From contig JNDT01002413.1 in the NCBI GenBank assembly GCA_000697055.1, positions 183,465 to 247,464 on the forward strand: a stretch of 64,000 nt of DNA. The letters run 5' to 3'. The notes beneath the pieces were generated by a model that saw only the letters and a list, made by a program, of their open reading frames with translations, made no database searches and was not told the DNA's origin. The stretch is from Saksenaea vasiformis B4078. Lineage: Eukaryota > Mucoromycota > Mucoromycetes > Mucorales > Saksenaeaceae. Positions within the stretch are counted from its first letter, which is position 1. Each line of letters opens with the position of its first letter. Of this stretch, positions 35,196 to 46,309 are shown piece after piece. The translations under genes and the position numbers were made by a program.

Positions 35196-35662
35196 ATGCC
35201 AACATTTCAATCAAAACCATGGGGACGCAAGAGTTTCATAGATCCGCTTGCCACCATGGCAAAGAAGCATCCCTTTTCTTTATTTGGACTTCCTTTCATC
35301 CTCACCATTGTCGCCGGATCGTTCGGACTAGCTCAATTAACCCAGACACGATACGATCATCGCGACATGAAGCATAAACAAGTTGCGTTTTTAGTATTCC
35401 TCGCTTATAACATGTACTAAATACTGCATGTCCTTTTTGAACAATTATTTCCATCTTTTGTCTACCAGGTTGCTAAAGAAGAAGCATTGGGTCTGCAGAA
35501 AAATCGACGTAAATTGAGTTTACAGGAAGAATACTGGGTAACAGACGAAAGATTCAACGTTACTCTCTTACTAACGACGATCTATCTTAGCGATTGCAAT
35601 CAAAGACTGAAGAAGAGTGGGAACCTGTTCGTATTGAACGACCTCCAGGCGTTGAAGAATAG
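35196..35662 (+). CDS. COX16: Cytochrome c oxidase assembly protein COX16
   Basis: Small single-pass inner mitochondrial membrane protein needed for assembly of cytochrome c oxidase. Exons 35196-35381, 35469-35537 and 35591-35662 encode 108 residues, close to the family size; introns are 87 and 53 nt. Seen: a basic N-terminus, the membrane segment LFGLPFILTIVAGSFGLA, directly followed by QLTQTRYDHRDMKHKQ, which is the COX16 signature (TQxRYD...KH), and then a charged C-terminus with SLQEEYW and EEEWEPVRIERPPGVEE. Its stop is 329 bp before the start of ERV14 on the same strand. Confidence 0.92.
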
Positions 35663-35991
35663 AGCCGGTTGGTGACATGATTTATGCAAAACATCTCCTC
35701 CCTTTCCCTTTTCCTCTAGAGAAAAAAAGCTGATCAGCTACTTTCTATCCTTTCTAAAATGTATATATATAATATACAAAAACTGTTTTTGTAGACTTCT
35801 TCTACATGATGTTTTTGCTTTGATTCACGCTTGTCAATTCAGCGTTCAATTTTAACTCCGTCGAAAAGAGAGCTGGCTGTGTAAATCGAGCCAATCAACA
35901 GCGCCTAAGCGTTGTTTGTCCACAACACGCGCGTTTCCCTTTCCTCCACTTTCTTTCTTACGTTTGTTTATCTTCGTGTACTATCGTTATT

Positions 35992-36698
35992 ATGGTCGCC
36001 GAGGCAATGCTGTTTTTATTTGCCATCGTAATGGCAGCTCTGTTGCTGTTTCTGATGGTGTTTTTCGTATCCTTTTTCGTCGCCTATGCTATTCTTCGGA
36101 GAGGCTGCAACCTATGGTGCACAGACCTTTTGTCCTGTATTCCTTGACTTTGCTCTCTTTTACTTGTATAGGTCATTATGTTTTCCGATTTAGAATGTGA
36201 CTACATCAACCCGATTGATCTTTGCAATAAGCTGAACCAGGTAAAGTGTGGAGAACAGGAAAGAAGCGCAGAAGGACCTAACGAGGCGACATGACGTGCA
36301 ATCTAGTTTGTTTTGCCTGAGATGGGTGCCCATGCATTTCTTTTCTTCATGTTTTTGATCAATGGAAGTTGGCTTGCCATGTTGATCAATTTACCACTTG
36401 TTGCGTTCAACGTACAAAAGTAAGTGCCCTTTTTTTACCTCGTCCAGGAGAGTATCTCCAATCTTACTTGTCCTTTTCTTTTACTGCAGGGTTACAAATG
36501 CGCGACATATGTTGGATGCAACCGAGATCTTCCGTACAATGCCACAACACAAGAAGGAGTGTTTTATTAAATTAGCTTTTTACTTGATCGTAAGTCTCGT
36601 TTGCTTTCTTTGTGATATATTGACCAACCGGTTTGATATAGTGCTTTTTCTATTACCTGTACCGCATGATCGTCGCTTTGATTGCAGCTGACTCATAA
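35992..36698 (+). CDS. ERV14: Cornichon-family ER cargo receptor ERV14
   Basis: COPII cargo receptor that helps membrane proteins leave the endoplasmic reticulum. Five exons, 35992-36066, 36172-36240, 36307-36419, 36490-36589 and 36642-36698, encode 137 residues, the typical length. Family motifs are continuous across all joins: EAMLFLFAIVMAALLLF, SDLECDYINPIDLCNKLN, FLFFMFLINGSWLAMLINLP, HMLDATEIFRTMPQHKKECF and YYLYRMIVALIAADS. The first intron starts GTATCCTTT and contains TTCCTTGACTTT with the branch A 24 nt before the AG: U12-type signals. The other three introns look like ordinary U2 introns (GTAAAG, GTAAGT, GTAAGT donors). Identity is certain. Confidence 0.95.
36067..36171 (+). other. 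Probable U12-type GT-AG intron in ERV14
   Basis: 105-nt phase-0 intron between codons for MVFF and VIMF. Its 5' end GTATCCTTT is a perfect match to the minor-class donor consensus, and TTCCTTGAC (branch A at 36147) matches the U12 branch consensus. The branch-to-AG distance is 24 nt. U2 donors in this window are instead of the GTAAGT/GTATGT kind. Confidence 0.8.
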
Positions 36699-36858
36699 AA
36701 TGCACACTTGTATTCACGCTATTTTTTCCAAGATATTTTTTGTTTCTTTCTTTGTTTTCATTGTATGTACAGAGCGGATGGCCAAGAAGATGAAGAAGAA
36801 AAAAAAAAAAGAGAGAGAGAGAGGGAGAGAGAAAGAGAGAAAGAAGGTTAGAGGTATG

Positions 36859-38274
36859 CTAGGATGGGACCCATGCTTGGTTAAGTTCGCCAATATATCT
36901 CGAGAAAGTGGATCGAGGCGTGGTAAAGATTTCTCGGGCATGTGCTGCCACCATGGCATCGACGAGCGGAATAAGGTACGATTTGAGCGATTTTGTTGGG
37001 TCGACCAAGTCTCGGATTTGTTCTAATGGCTCAAGTAAACGGTCCGGAATATCGCCAAGAGTAACGGTGCAGGGAAAATGATTGAACCAAGGAAGTAACT
37101 GACTGTCATTATCACGCGGTTTTAAGTGATCCGTAGCGATATAAACGAGCGCATGAGCGCCCAAGTCGTTCATGGGTTTCGTCTTATCTGCGGGAACATG
37201 GCGACACACGGTCGACCAGGGTGGTAGACTAAGGTCATGTGGAGGTATAAGGAGGTCATTCACGGCTTCGTTCGAGGGTTCTGTCAGTGACTCTGGTAGC
37301 GTTGCGCCTGTCCTGTCAGCCATCCGTTTCAAAAAGGAAGTCAAGTTCTCCTTCAACCGGCTTCGGAAAGGACTATCGCCGGTCCGGAAATGAACGGACA
37401 TAAACGTGCCTGTGCCGCCGAGATGATTGACGATCTGTCGGACTGCTTGTCCGAGAGGCGTATCAAGTCGGTATCGCAAAGCTTCCGCAATATGGCGTCG
37501 TAATGCCACATGCTGGGGTTTGATTACTGACATGCGTGTGCTTCCAAATATTCCACCCAGCTGCAGCAGTCTTTCCGGTCTATTTTGCCACTGATCAAGT
37601 GTAAACACTTTGTAATATTTTCGTCCCGTAAATGAGTCTACAAAGTTTGTTCCAGTATCGAGTAATCGTTGTGCCTCAGCTGGATCCTCATATAACCGCC
37701 AGTCGTACAACGCTTCGTCGGAATAGATATACGTGTCATTTTCCTGCAGACCAAGATCCTCCTGTAGTTTTTCCGGCGATATGACATGATGGTATCGGAT
37801 GCGCACAAAGGGCTCCAGGTGGCTGAAATCATGCAAATCTTTCCAATCCACTGCACCAAAATTCCTGTACTCTTCGCACTTGCTGCGTCTCACGTAGGTC
37901 GATAGACGATTGGGGGTTGGCGGTGCACACAGTGTGGCGAAATCCTTGGGGGTCGTAAGCCATCCCAAATGGTCCAGCAACCTTTCTCGCGTCATCCAGC
38001 CCACCACATTCCCCAAAAATGCAGGTGGGACGATCAGCGTTCTGTTTAACATCGAAGCAAGTAATAGCGCATTGGCAAGCTCGATACGTTGATTACTGAG
38101 ACCAGAATGTGGAAGGTAAGCAAGATAACGTTCCTCTGTAGTCGATGACGACGGCGACGTACGGGTTGATACCGACGAGGGAGAAGGGGTCCACAGCAGC
38201 ATCATTAATATAACGACACTGGCAAGTACGGCAAACAAAAGCCGCCTGCTCCGTAAGATGCGATGCTTCAACAT
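36859..38274 (-). CDS. O-fucosyltransferase-like type II membrane protein
   Basis: Single-exon gene of 471 residues from the ATG at 38274 (an in-frame ATG at 38307 would add 11). A basic N-terminus (KHRILRSRR) precedes a membrane anchor (LLFAVLASVVILMMLLW) and a Ser/Thr-rich stem, the layout of Golgi or ER glycosyltransferases. The catalytic part begins YLAYLPHSGLSNQRIELANA, the pattern of the GDP-fucose protein O-fucosyltransferase-like fold (donor-binding N-Q-R-x-E), and later contains MSVHFRTGD with a conserved His/Arg region, and ALVYIATDH near the end. Fungal members of this group are poorly characterised; the sugar donor and acceptor are not known. It is convergent with ERV14, 160 bp between stops. 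The family assignment is reasonable; the substrate is inference. Confidence 0.78.
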   Translation of the reverse strand: MLKHRILRSRRLLFAVLASVVILMMLLWTPSPSSVSTRTSPSSSTTEERYLAYLPHSGLSNQRIELANALLLASMLNRTLIVPPAFLGNVVGWMTRERLLDHLGWLTTPKDFATLCAPPTPNRLSTYVRRSKCEEYRNFGAVDWKDLHDFSHLEPFVRIRYHHVISPEKLQEDLGLQENDTYIYSDEALYDWRLYEDPAEAQRLLDTGTNFVDSFTGRKYYKVFTLDQWQNRPERLLQLGGIFGSTRMSVIKPQHVALRRHIAEALRYRLDTPLGQAVRQIVNHLGGTGTFMSVHFRTGDSPFRSRLKENLTSFLKRMADRTGATLPESLTEPSNEAVNDLLIPPHDLSLPPWSTVCRHVPADKTKPMNDLGAHALVYIATDHLKPRDNDSQLLPWFNHFPCTVTLGDIPDRLLEPLEQIRDLVDPTKSLKSYLIPLVDAMVAAHAREIFTTPRSTFSRYIGELNQAWVPS

Positions 38275-39391
38275 ATATATCGGGCTCCTGCCCTTGATCG
38301 TCCGCATACGGAGAGAAAAAAAAAAAGAAAAAGAAGCAATCGGAATTTGCGATAAACCCGCTTTTTTCTCCCTTTTTTTCTTTTTCAATCTACTGGGCGC
38401 CAAATAAAAGTCTCGTTCGAGTCCGGACGTCGCACAGGCTGCACTGGCGGTAACCAAACCGGACTATGCTTCAGAATCTCACCCGTCAGGTTAACAGAAA
38501 TAAAAAATAAAAAAAGTTCGTGCAGACACCTTTCCGCAGAATGACATCCAATGTCATTGTTCAACAGAAAGGCTTGGGGAAGTCATCCATATAAAAATGT
38601 AGCAGCTTTTTAGACAATAGCTATTTGCACTTCCTTTTCTTAACCATCCGAAGATGGGCAATGTCATGTTGTTGGTGAGCATGGCTGCCCTGAATCTATG
38701 GATTATGCCATCGATGAGGAAGCAGATGCACTTGAAACCCTCGGTTCATACGGAATAGTTACATAATAATTCTTACCAGTATCGTTCTGGAGCTATTGTT
38801 ACGGCAGAAGTGGAAACCCAGCATGTTTTTACGATCTATATATACCAAACATAAGCAACCGACGTTTGAGGACGTTTTGAATGCGTCAGCTGCTATGAAG
38901 CAATTAAGAATTCACATTCACTCAGCATAAAGATGGTAGATACATATGAGAAGCATTTTAAGAAAAATGCATGTTCGCGCATATATATTTCGTTTCTTTC
39001 ATGATGCGTTCATTCACCTGAGCCAGTGACAGAGTTTATGGTATTTTGAGATATTGGTCTTCTCCTTTTTGTCTGGTCTACGCAGCCCGGATCTCTTCAT
39101 AACAAGCAATTTTATCCTCTAGCAATGGGTGAATTCAAGGATATACTACGATTGTATACTTGAATATCAATGTCTTGGACAGGCCAACATATGAAAATTC
39201 AATCGTATTTTCACCATTTCGTTAAGTCTAGTCTCAGAATACAGTTTCAGACAAGAGCAAAGCATGCCAGCTAAGGCAAGAAATGCCAATGATAGAATAA
39301 ACCATTTTCAGTTAAGCTGTAACGAGATGAGGAAGTGTGAATCTGCAATCTGCAATTGTCATTTTAAATAAAGCGTGTTGTTTATTCCATT
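38275..39391. other. Intergenic stretch
   Basis: Promoter side of the fucosyltransferase-like gene on the left and the 3' side of the peroxiredoxin on the right. No gene, repeat or RNA recognised. Confidence 0.5.
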
Positions 39392-39925
39392 TTACAAGTG
39401 TTTTTCAACATTTTGCACCAAGCTCACATCCAATCCAGTCTTGTCTGGTTCGACAAACAGGTTCTTGATAACTCCGTGTTCAACAATGGCAGCGAACCGT
39501 TTGAATCGATGATTTCCAAGTGCACCTGATGCGTCAAAGCTCAAATCCATCGCCTTGGCAAGTTCGCCTTTCGAATCCGCCAACAAAGTGATGTCTTGGG
39601 CCTTGAGGTCAGCACCCCAAGCAGACATAACGAAGGCATCGTTCACAGAAACGCAAGCAACCAAATCGACCCCCTTGCTCTTGAGTGTCTCGACTTCTCT
39701 GATATATCCCGGAAGATGGGTCTTGGAGCAGCCAGGTGTGAATGCTCCGGGAACGCCAATGAGAATACCTTTTTTGGCGGTCGAAAACAGTTCTTGCACA
39801 TTCACTACATCAGCAGGGGATTGGCGATGCACGCTGACGCTAGGGAGACGCTCGCCCGCTTGGATTGCACGAGAAGATGACGTGTGGAATGAACGACGGC
39901 CTAACACTGAAACTGCACGCAACAT
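39392..39925 (-). CDS. Mitochondrial peroxiredoxin, PRX5/AHP1 type
   Basis: Thiol peroxidase reducing hydrogen peroxide and alkyl hydroperoxides. Intronless, 177 residues. An N-terminal presequence (MLRAVSVLGRRSFHTSSSRA) predicts import into mitochondria. The active-site loop GVPGAFTPGCSKTHLPG contains the peroxidatic Cys66 with its Thr63 and Pro59 partners; the catalytic arginine is probably in NHRFKRFAAIV. A second cysteine, Cys91, lies in LVACVSVND; there is none near the C-terminus, so it lacks the usual resolving Cys of human PRDX5 and may act as a 1-Cys enzyme or form a different disulfide. Homologues of this size are common in fungi and plants (PrxII F type). Confidence 0.93.
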   Translation of the reverse strand: MLRAVSVLGRRSFHTSSSRAIQAGERLPSVSVHRQSPADVVNVQELFSTAKKGILIGVPGAFTPGCSKTHLPGYIREVETLKSKGVDLVACVSVNDAFVMSAWGADLKAQDITLLADSKGELAKAMDLSFDASGALGNHRFKRFAAIVEHGVIKNLFVEPDKTGLDVSLVQNVEKHL

Positions 39926-40732
39926 ACTATTGTAGTTTAGAAGGGAAGACAGCTGTCTTTTTCGCGTCGCCCTTTACCCACGCCATTATTATAAGTCGCA
40001 CTGAAACACGTGATACCGAATTTACCACTCTCTTCTTCTGGCATCTCACTAATCCCCGGCATACATACTACATGTAGCTATTCAACAATTTTACGACATT
40101 ATAGTAGGTCCACCAATAGCTTCAATCCTCGGGAGGATCGGCGAAAGGATGGACTTACCGAGTTAACATAAGAGAGAATACGAACCTATTGAGGAGCTGC
40201 TATGCCAATAACGACGCGTTGTACGCCTTCTCCTGTTACTAGGATTACAAGCAGCAATAATTTACAGTGCCTACACCATGTCTTTGCTGTAATGTACATA
40301 TGATATAGCGCTTATACTGTATCTCCTTCATTATCCCAGCTTGATTATTAGACGAACTGGGAATATTTATTCATCGAATTACGTATGGATGCGTGACGAG
40401 CTATGGGCCGTACTCTTTTCCAACCAGAATGACACCGCATGATCTGCTCTGGTTTGTATCAAATGCCCTTCATGTCGGAAATTCTGTACTGGCTACACAA
40501 GTGATTGCGTTACCTAGCCTCACGCTTACTTCATGTCAGAAATGTCTATTTTATCACGAATGAAGAAACGTATGGTATGATGTCAAGATTCTGACTCGCT
40601 CGATTCAGAGGTAGTACTAAGTTGAGATGATGAGCCTAAGTGACTTTAGCGAGTCCATTCCTATTTACCTATCTTTCTCTCTGTAACTAGAGCCTTGTCT
40701 TCCCCGTAACCTTTTTTTTTTTTTAATTTTTT
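39926..40732. other. Intergenic stretch
   Basis: Promoter side of the peroxiredoxin on the left. The right end holds long T and A homopolymers (40712-40742) at the 3' end of the XRCC4-like gene. No other feature recognised. Confidence 0.5.
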
Positions 40733-42303
40733 TTAAAAAAAATATGAGACACAGTTCTTCCAGTTTGATTCTTGTGAATAGCATACGTACTTTGCAGAGA
40801 CGATTCTTCGCCTTGTGGTTGTACCTGAATCATCCATATCATCCAAATGTGTTGTTTGGCCTTCTTGCTGTTCCAAATCGCTAGGCTGGTCCTGATGGTA
40901 TTTCTTTCGGGGTGATGATACAGCAGATGCATTATCGTCTGTATCATCATCGCCAGCAATCGCTTGCGAAGCTGTTTTCGCTTTTCTTTTTCTATATAAC
41001 GAAGTTTATGTCAATACCAGAAACACCGACCATTTTTTTTCTTCTTTTACCGAGGCTGCCTTGACGGCGCTAAAACGTTTGTCAGTTCTTCTGGTTGTTC
41101 AGGTGAACGGGGCAGTGTTCGTTGACTTGACCGTTCCAATCTCTTTCTACCCCGTTTGCCCGCCGGTTCTGCTTGACTAGAAGATGGTTTCATTATCTCT
41201 TCGCTTTCCACAATGCCGGATGAAGTTTCTAAAAGACGGTTAGCCAAAATGGTTGATGCTATGTTTTGACTCACTCAGTCGATCCACTTCAATCATCAAC
41301 TGTCGTATTTTTCGCTTTTTAGCGTTCAATAGTTCTTTAAACTAAATAAAAATAACAGTGAGGAAGAGAGACAAAGGAGAATATCTGCTCTTTACTTTTT
41401 GTATGATTTCCATATCAGCTGCTACTTTGTCGCGTGTCATTTCTTCCATTTTTTTTACTAGCGTCTCTTTGAAGTTATTGAGATCGATATTCCGATTTGC
41501 TAAAAATTGATATTTTTTCTGGTATTCCTGTTACATGAATTGTTTCCTTCTCTATCCAGATGATGGTACCTGTGATTGTAAACTTTCAGCGACTGTATTT
41601 TCAAGCCATGTTTTCCGCATATCCGCTCTTGCTTCCTCAGGGACCTGCGGAAAATGCAACGAGCCAACTTGGTACTTATCTGTGTCAAGACAACGCAATC
41701 TGAAGCAGTAACCATACTTACTGGTAACGAATGATCCAGGTAGCTAAGCAGCACCATCTATACATATTAAACATCAAAATGAAAAATTGAGTTGCTCAAC
41801 ACGATCTATTTACCGCACACTGATTCTCTTCACGTGTGATTTTCCATTCCATCGACTGTCCTTCGAATTCTTGGTGACCCTGAAACGCTGCCTGAACAAG
41901 CTTAGACAGTGTTTGTAGAGGTACACCTGGCCTCTGGAAGTCATTCAAATCCTTTCTTTCCACTTGCAATCCCAGCATGTTTACTATACTGCTTCGAACG
42001 ATTATGGATTCTTTTTTACCTGTGCCTTTCCAGAACTGATCGAGATCATGCACAATCAAATGACAAACACATGAATCATTGTCTGTCTCAAAGTCGACAT
42101 CACTAATCCATTCACAGGCAATGTAAAAGCTTTCGCCCTTATACACGTTTTTGTAGAAGTAATGATTTCCCATTCCCTTTCTTATGCATTTAAAGCAAGT
42201 ATTGACTTTTTCCATGAATTTTTGCAACAGGTTTTTTATTATTTGCCACTCCGATAATTTGTAGACTCATGGACAGAGAAGGATCGGCCACCGGGACAGC
42301 CAT
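40733..42303 (-). CDS. XRCC4-like DNA double-strand break repair protein
   Basis: Predicted partner of DNA ligase IV in non-homologous end joining. Nine minus-strand exons: 42303-42229, 42137-42020, 41962-41814, 41757-41722, 41644-41570, 41527-41396, 41341-41275, 41228-41051 and 40991-40733; every phase matches and the total is 362 residues. The globular head contains SFYIACEWISDVD and FWKGTVERKDLNDF, the latter recalling the W-x-G-T-V strand of XRCC4 heads and only formed when the 42019-41963 intron is removed. Then comes a long coiled coil with FKELLNAKKRKIRQLMIEVDRL, close to the XRCC4 ligase-binding region (LNEKKTKIR in human). The tail is basic then acidic and probably disordered, with a KRGRKR motif that could be a nuclear signal. 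Weak points: the first exon and its donor, and the last 20 residues, which could be altered by another intron after 40800. Confidence 0.7.
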
Positions 42304-44588
42304 GACTGTCCAGCATCAATTGTCTTTCGCTTTACGGCAACGTACGATGAACTGTGCATCATAATGGGATAGCACGCGTACAGAAAGCTTGAAAGACGTA
42401 CTTTAACAGCTGACGGATGGAGTTAAAATGACATCCAGCGTAGAGCTCTCTGCTATATGAAGTATGAATGATCGCTAACAACCTAAGAAAACAATTATGA
42501 AAGTAGCGAGAATACATACAAATATTTGGAATCCACTTACCTTGAGTATCAAACGGCATTATGTGCGGTGGTACGTATTCATTCGTGCGCTTGGGTCACA
42601 GGAAGACAGTAACAACTTCTCCAGAATCCGATCGCATGTCAGTCGATCAGAGATCAGTAGCGATTTTTCCCACTGAATGTAGCTTTCTGGAGCATTGGAT
42701 CGCCATTCTGCAGTCCAATTCTGTATCTAAAAGGGAACGTACCATGAAATGACCTGTGGTAAGATCATAAACAAAGGGACCTTATCAGGAAATGTTGTCT
42801 CTGATCTTTTCACCCTATATGCATCTTTAAAGAAAGAGTGGTGAAAAACCCGTTTGATCTTTCCGCTTGATTCATGTTTGTACGATCTTTTCACAATTTT
42901 TGTTCGTAGATGGGATGTTATGCAATTATGAACGGTGTTGTCAAATGATCTTGTAGATGATAAATATTTGTCCCTGTGAAATAACAATAATCACGGAAGG
43001 ACCAGAACTTATTCTTCATCATGCTCATGTACTTCTTGATTGCAGGCCATGGGTTAGTTCATCACTTAATTCTTGAAGAACATTGCGAATATACAGGAAA
43101 GAGCATCCATTTCGTTTCCCGAAAGGTGAACTGTCGGGGACGATACAAGAAAGTAGCAACGCGATTTAAGCAGTTCTCAGAGAATTCAGTTATACATCAT
43201 CTATCGAAGCGACAACGGATGATTTTAATTTGCCGAATGTATGCTAGTAAGCTTATTTGGGATACAGAACGATTATACATGCCGCCGCTTAACTATGTCA
43301 AGTCATGGCAAATGGGCCCAAAAGAATTATTTTCACCGGCAAACGATTGTGTGACAGAGATCTGGACACTCTGCGCGCTGGTTCTTTCCATACTGCGCCG
43401 TATAGCAATTAAGGCATAGGATCAAAAACGCAACGCAATGTCTAACCCATCCTTGATAACTGTCAACTCTCATCTGCTTGGTTGATTCAGTAAGTCCAGC
43501 ATTAAAATTGTTTTCCTTTATTTAGAAGATGCTACAAAAAATAGCTAGTACAATGACTAAATGGCTAAAAGAACTTAGAGACTGAAGTATACCAAGGTCT
43601 TTGAAAGAGTAGACCATAGAGATGGTAGAGCAACATGCTGAAAACCAAGTTGAACTTATCCTGAGATCCACTTTCAATGGGTGCTTTCTATTGACGTCTG
43701 GATTAGAATTAGTTGTTACAGTCATCATGCCAAACACTGTGAAGGTGCCTGAAAAAGTGATTCTCTACAGAAATTGAATGAGATCCCTTTGCTACCTAAC
43801 TGTATTCTAAGCAATCGTTTGTGAGGTCCAAGATTGATCCTACAGGGCTATATTGTCAAGCGTAGGTGTTATTATTCTTGCTTATAGATTGTATATATGG
43901 TTCACGTGAAGACAAAATATCTACAGCGACTGTTACAGATAAAACTTTCTCATTTCAGCCAGCAGGTTATCAATGCAAAATGCAATCCATGCTAGTCAAC
44001 AATACCGAAACACGTTGCCGAAATCAATGATCCAGCAAGCGTGTGATGGAAACTCGTCAACCTTCGGTGGACCCAGCGCAGTAGTAATAAAACAAAGAAC
44101 CTGTCATCATGAATGGTACATATATCTTTATGTTTTTTAAGAAACAAATGGTATTCTTTTGCGCTTATGCAATCAAATGCACCCGCCCGCAGTTGTACGC
44201 AGTCGCGCGCATTGTCCATGCGTCTGAAATTGTTGTTGCTGCTGCTGTCTTTCTTTCGGAACCTGATCGGTCGGAATTCCAAGTCTTCCGCAACTGGACG
44301 GGTTGAGTTATTTGTCGTCTGAGAAAGCCGACTTTATCCTAGGCCATTTATACACATAAATGATGCTGATACAATGAGCATGCGAACAAAGACATGTTCC
44401 AAGGAATAGGAAGAGTTGTCAGATCAAATACGCAAGGTTTTTAGACTTGGAGCGCGTTTGCGTGTGTGTGTGACGTGACTCTTTATTCACGCACAGCGCG
44501 CGAAGGGACAAGCAAGCTTATTCCGACTTTAACTTTGGCTTCTTCGTTTTTTTTAAGGAAAAGACCTGAGCCGCAGTAGAGGGAAGCG
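42304..44588. other. Intergenic stretch
   Basis: Promoter side of the XRCC4-like gene on the left and of the proline-rich protein gene on the right. It holds one moderately long open frame (43021-43419, listed separately). Other frames are shorter than 100 codons and featureless. Confidence 0.45.
43021..43419 (+). CDS. Hypothetical ORF, 132 codons
   Basis: An uninterrupted plus-strand frame with a normal start, basic in its middle part (SRKVNCRGRYKKVATRFKQF, SKRQRMILICRMYASK). No signal peptide, domain or family is recognised, and no flanking exons were found. The region otherwise looks like spacer, so this could be a chance frame or a transposon relic. Listed only so that it is not lost. 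Confidence 0.2.
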   Translation: MLMYFLIAGHGLVHHLILEEHCEYTGKSIHFVSRKVNCRGRYKKVATRFKQFSENSVIHHLSKRQRMILICRMYASKLIWDTERLYMPPLNYVKSWQMGPKELFSPANDCVTEIWTLCALVLSILRRIAIKA

Positions 44589-46041
44589 ATGACAACGGAT
44601 GGAATGGGTGAACCACATTCTTCAAAATGGGTCGAGAAGCCTTCGCCAGAGGAACCAAGGCGTGGTTCTGTGTTTTCCAATCTGGTTAACGCTATTGCCA
44701 ATGCTACTCAATCTGCGTCTGATGAGTTCGATCGACTTCGCGATTCGATCGGTTTTTGGACTCGTGCAGAATCATATCCTCATCGAGCATACCAACGTAC
44801 ACGAGCAAAGGTTCGTCAGTTATATGAAAGGATGTTTTTCTTTTTTTGAAAAAGCTTATTGAGAAAAGGATCACAGGAGCGATACCCCGATCTACTTCAT
44901 AATAGGGTGATTCCCGATCCACCCAAATACAGAGAAAGGCGTATATCATATCAGGGCAAGTCAAGGAAGCAGATGGCGGAACAACAAGTGACTGACCTGC
45001 CGGTGGAAACAAGGGATAAGGAGGAAAATGGATCGGATGACGCTTACTGCACAGCACCTGAGGAAGAAACAGCACCACCTTTACGTAGTATAAAAAGTGA
45101 GAGCAAAGGGAAAACAAAGGAGGAGGAGGAGGAAGCATCCATCAACCGGCGGAATAGTCGATCCATGACACCAGGGCTAGGTTATCTCTACCAGGAGAGT
45201 TTGCAATTGGAGGCGGAGCGTGTAGCTAAATTGGAACGCGATGTCCAATCAATCAAAGCTCAGGTAATTAGAAACATATCATTAGGAGAAAGGGAAAAAA
45301 AAAAGGATGGACCAATATTTTTTCCTTTTTTTTTTTCTCTTAGGTGGCAAATTTAGTAGCCTCCTCTATGGTTACATCGTCACCACCTAGAAGTACACGT
45401 TCTGTCCATTTTTCTCCATTTCCTGCACATAGTACAGCACCTACGCCTAAAACGCCTCGACCAATCACTCCTAGCTTAGCATCTAAGCCTGCGCAAGAAG
45501 TAAAAATTCCTGCGCCGCCCTCAAGACCAATACCACCACCGCCGTCGTTGGAGGTGACAGTACCTAAAGCGCGCGCAGCACCGACACAAGCAGCAGCAGC
45601 AAGGCCTAGTCCACAAAGTTTAATAGGTGCGCAAAGAGTACTACCAGAAACAAGTTTTGTACCAAAGCAACCACAACAGTTGAATCGAGTTCCTGATGAT
45701 AAACATGTTAATACAATGAGAGAAATTATTGGAGAAATACCGAAAGTGAAACTTCGTAAAACAGATGTAATTCGGTGAGTTTATCATACATATTGAATGG
45801 TCTTCACTAATTTAATCAACAGGTATGCTGACGGAACTACTAAGCCAAACCCTTTTTGGAATGAAATTTACAACAAACCCAAACGCACTCGTCGAGCAGC
45901 AAATGATACAATGCGTGAGTTTTTTTTTCTTTGTTTATCAAGTAGAACTTAACATAAATTTGTATAGCAACGAGTACACCAATATCACCGCGACCATCGA
46001 AACGACTTCGTTTACATGGCAATGATGAAGGCGATGGATGA
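44589..46041 (+). CDS. Unidentified proline-rich, coiled-coil nuclear-like protein
   Basis: Five exons, 44589-44796, 44869-45263, 45344-45774, 45823-45914 and 45968-46041, give 399 residues with matching phases. The N-terminal part (FSNLVNAIANATQSASDEFDRLRDSIGFW) is helical; a Glu/Lys-rich acidic section follows; then a coiled coil (YLYQESLQLEAERVAKLERD); then a Pro/Ala/Ser-rich low-complexity region; and a C-terminal conserved-looking block (MREIIGEIPKVKLRKTDVIR, then ADGTTKPNPFWNE) with a basic PKRTRRAAND patch suggestive of a nuclear signal. I do not recognise the family. The first splice (donor at 44797) is the least certain; the other joins are clear. It may be a chromatin or cytoskeleton adaptor, but that is only an impression from composition. 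Confidence 0.65.
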
Positions 46042-46309
46042 ATATAATAGGGTTCCCCCAGTATAATTTCTTTTGAAAGAGAAACAGAAAAAAAAGTTCC
46101 TTAAAAAGACAAAAGATCAGGTTGCACAAAAATATGCCAAGGACTCACGGATACCCTTTAAGCCGAATCACGCCGTCTATTCTTTTCTTTTTCTCTTTTT
46201 CGCATCTTGCAGCTTATTTATTTAGAAAGACATATTTCTTTTTTAACCTTTTTTTTTTTTTTCTCTTTTTCTACTTTTTTTTCTCTTTATCACTCAAAAG
46301 AAAGGAACG

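Noticed and set aside
36811..36846. AG-rich simple repeat after ERV14, considered as a regulatory element.
   Set aside because: It is a simple microsatellite in the 3' spacer; nothing links it to regulation.
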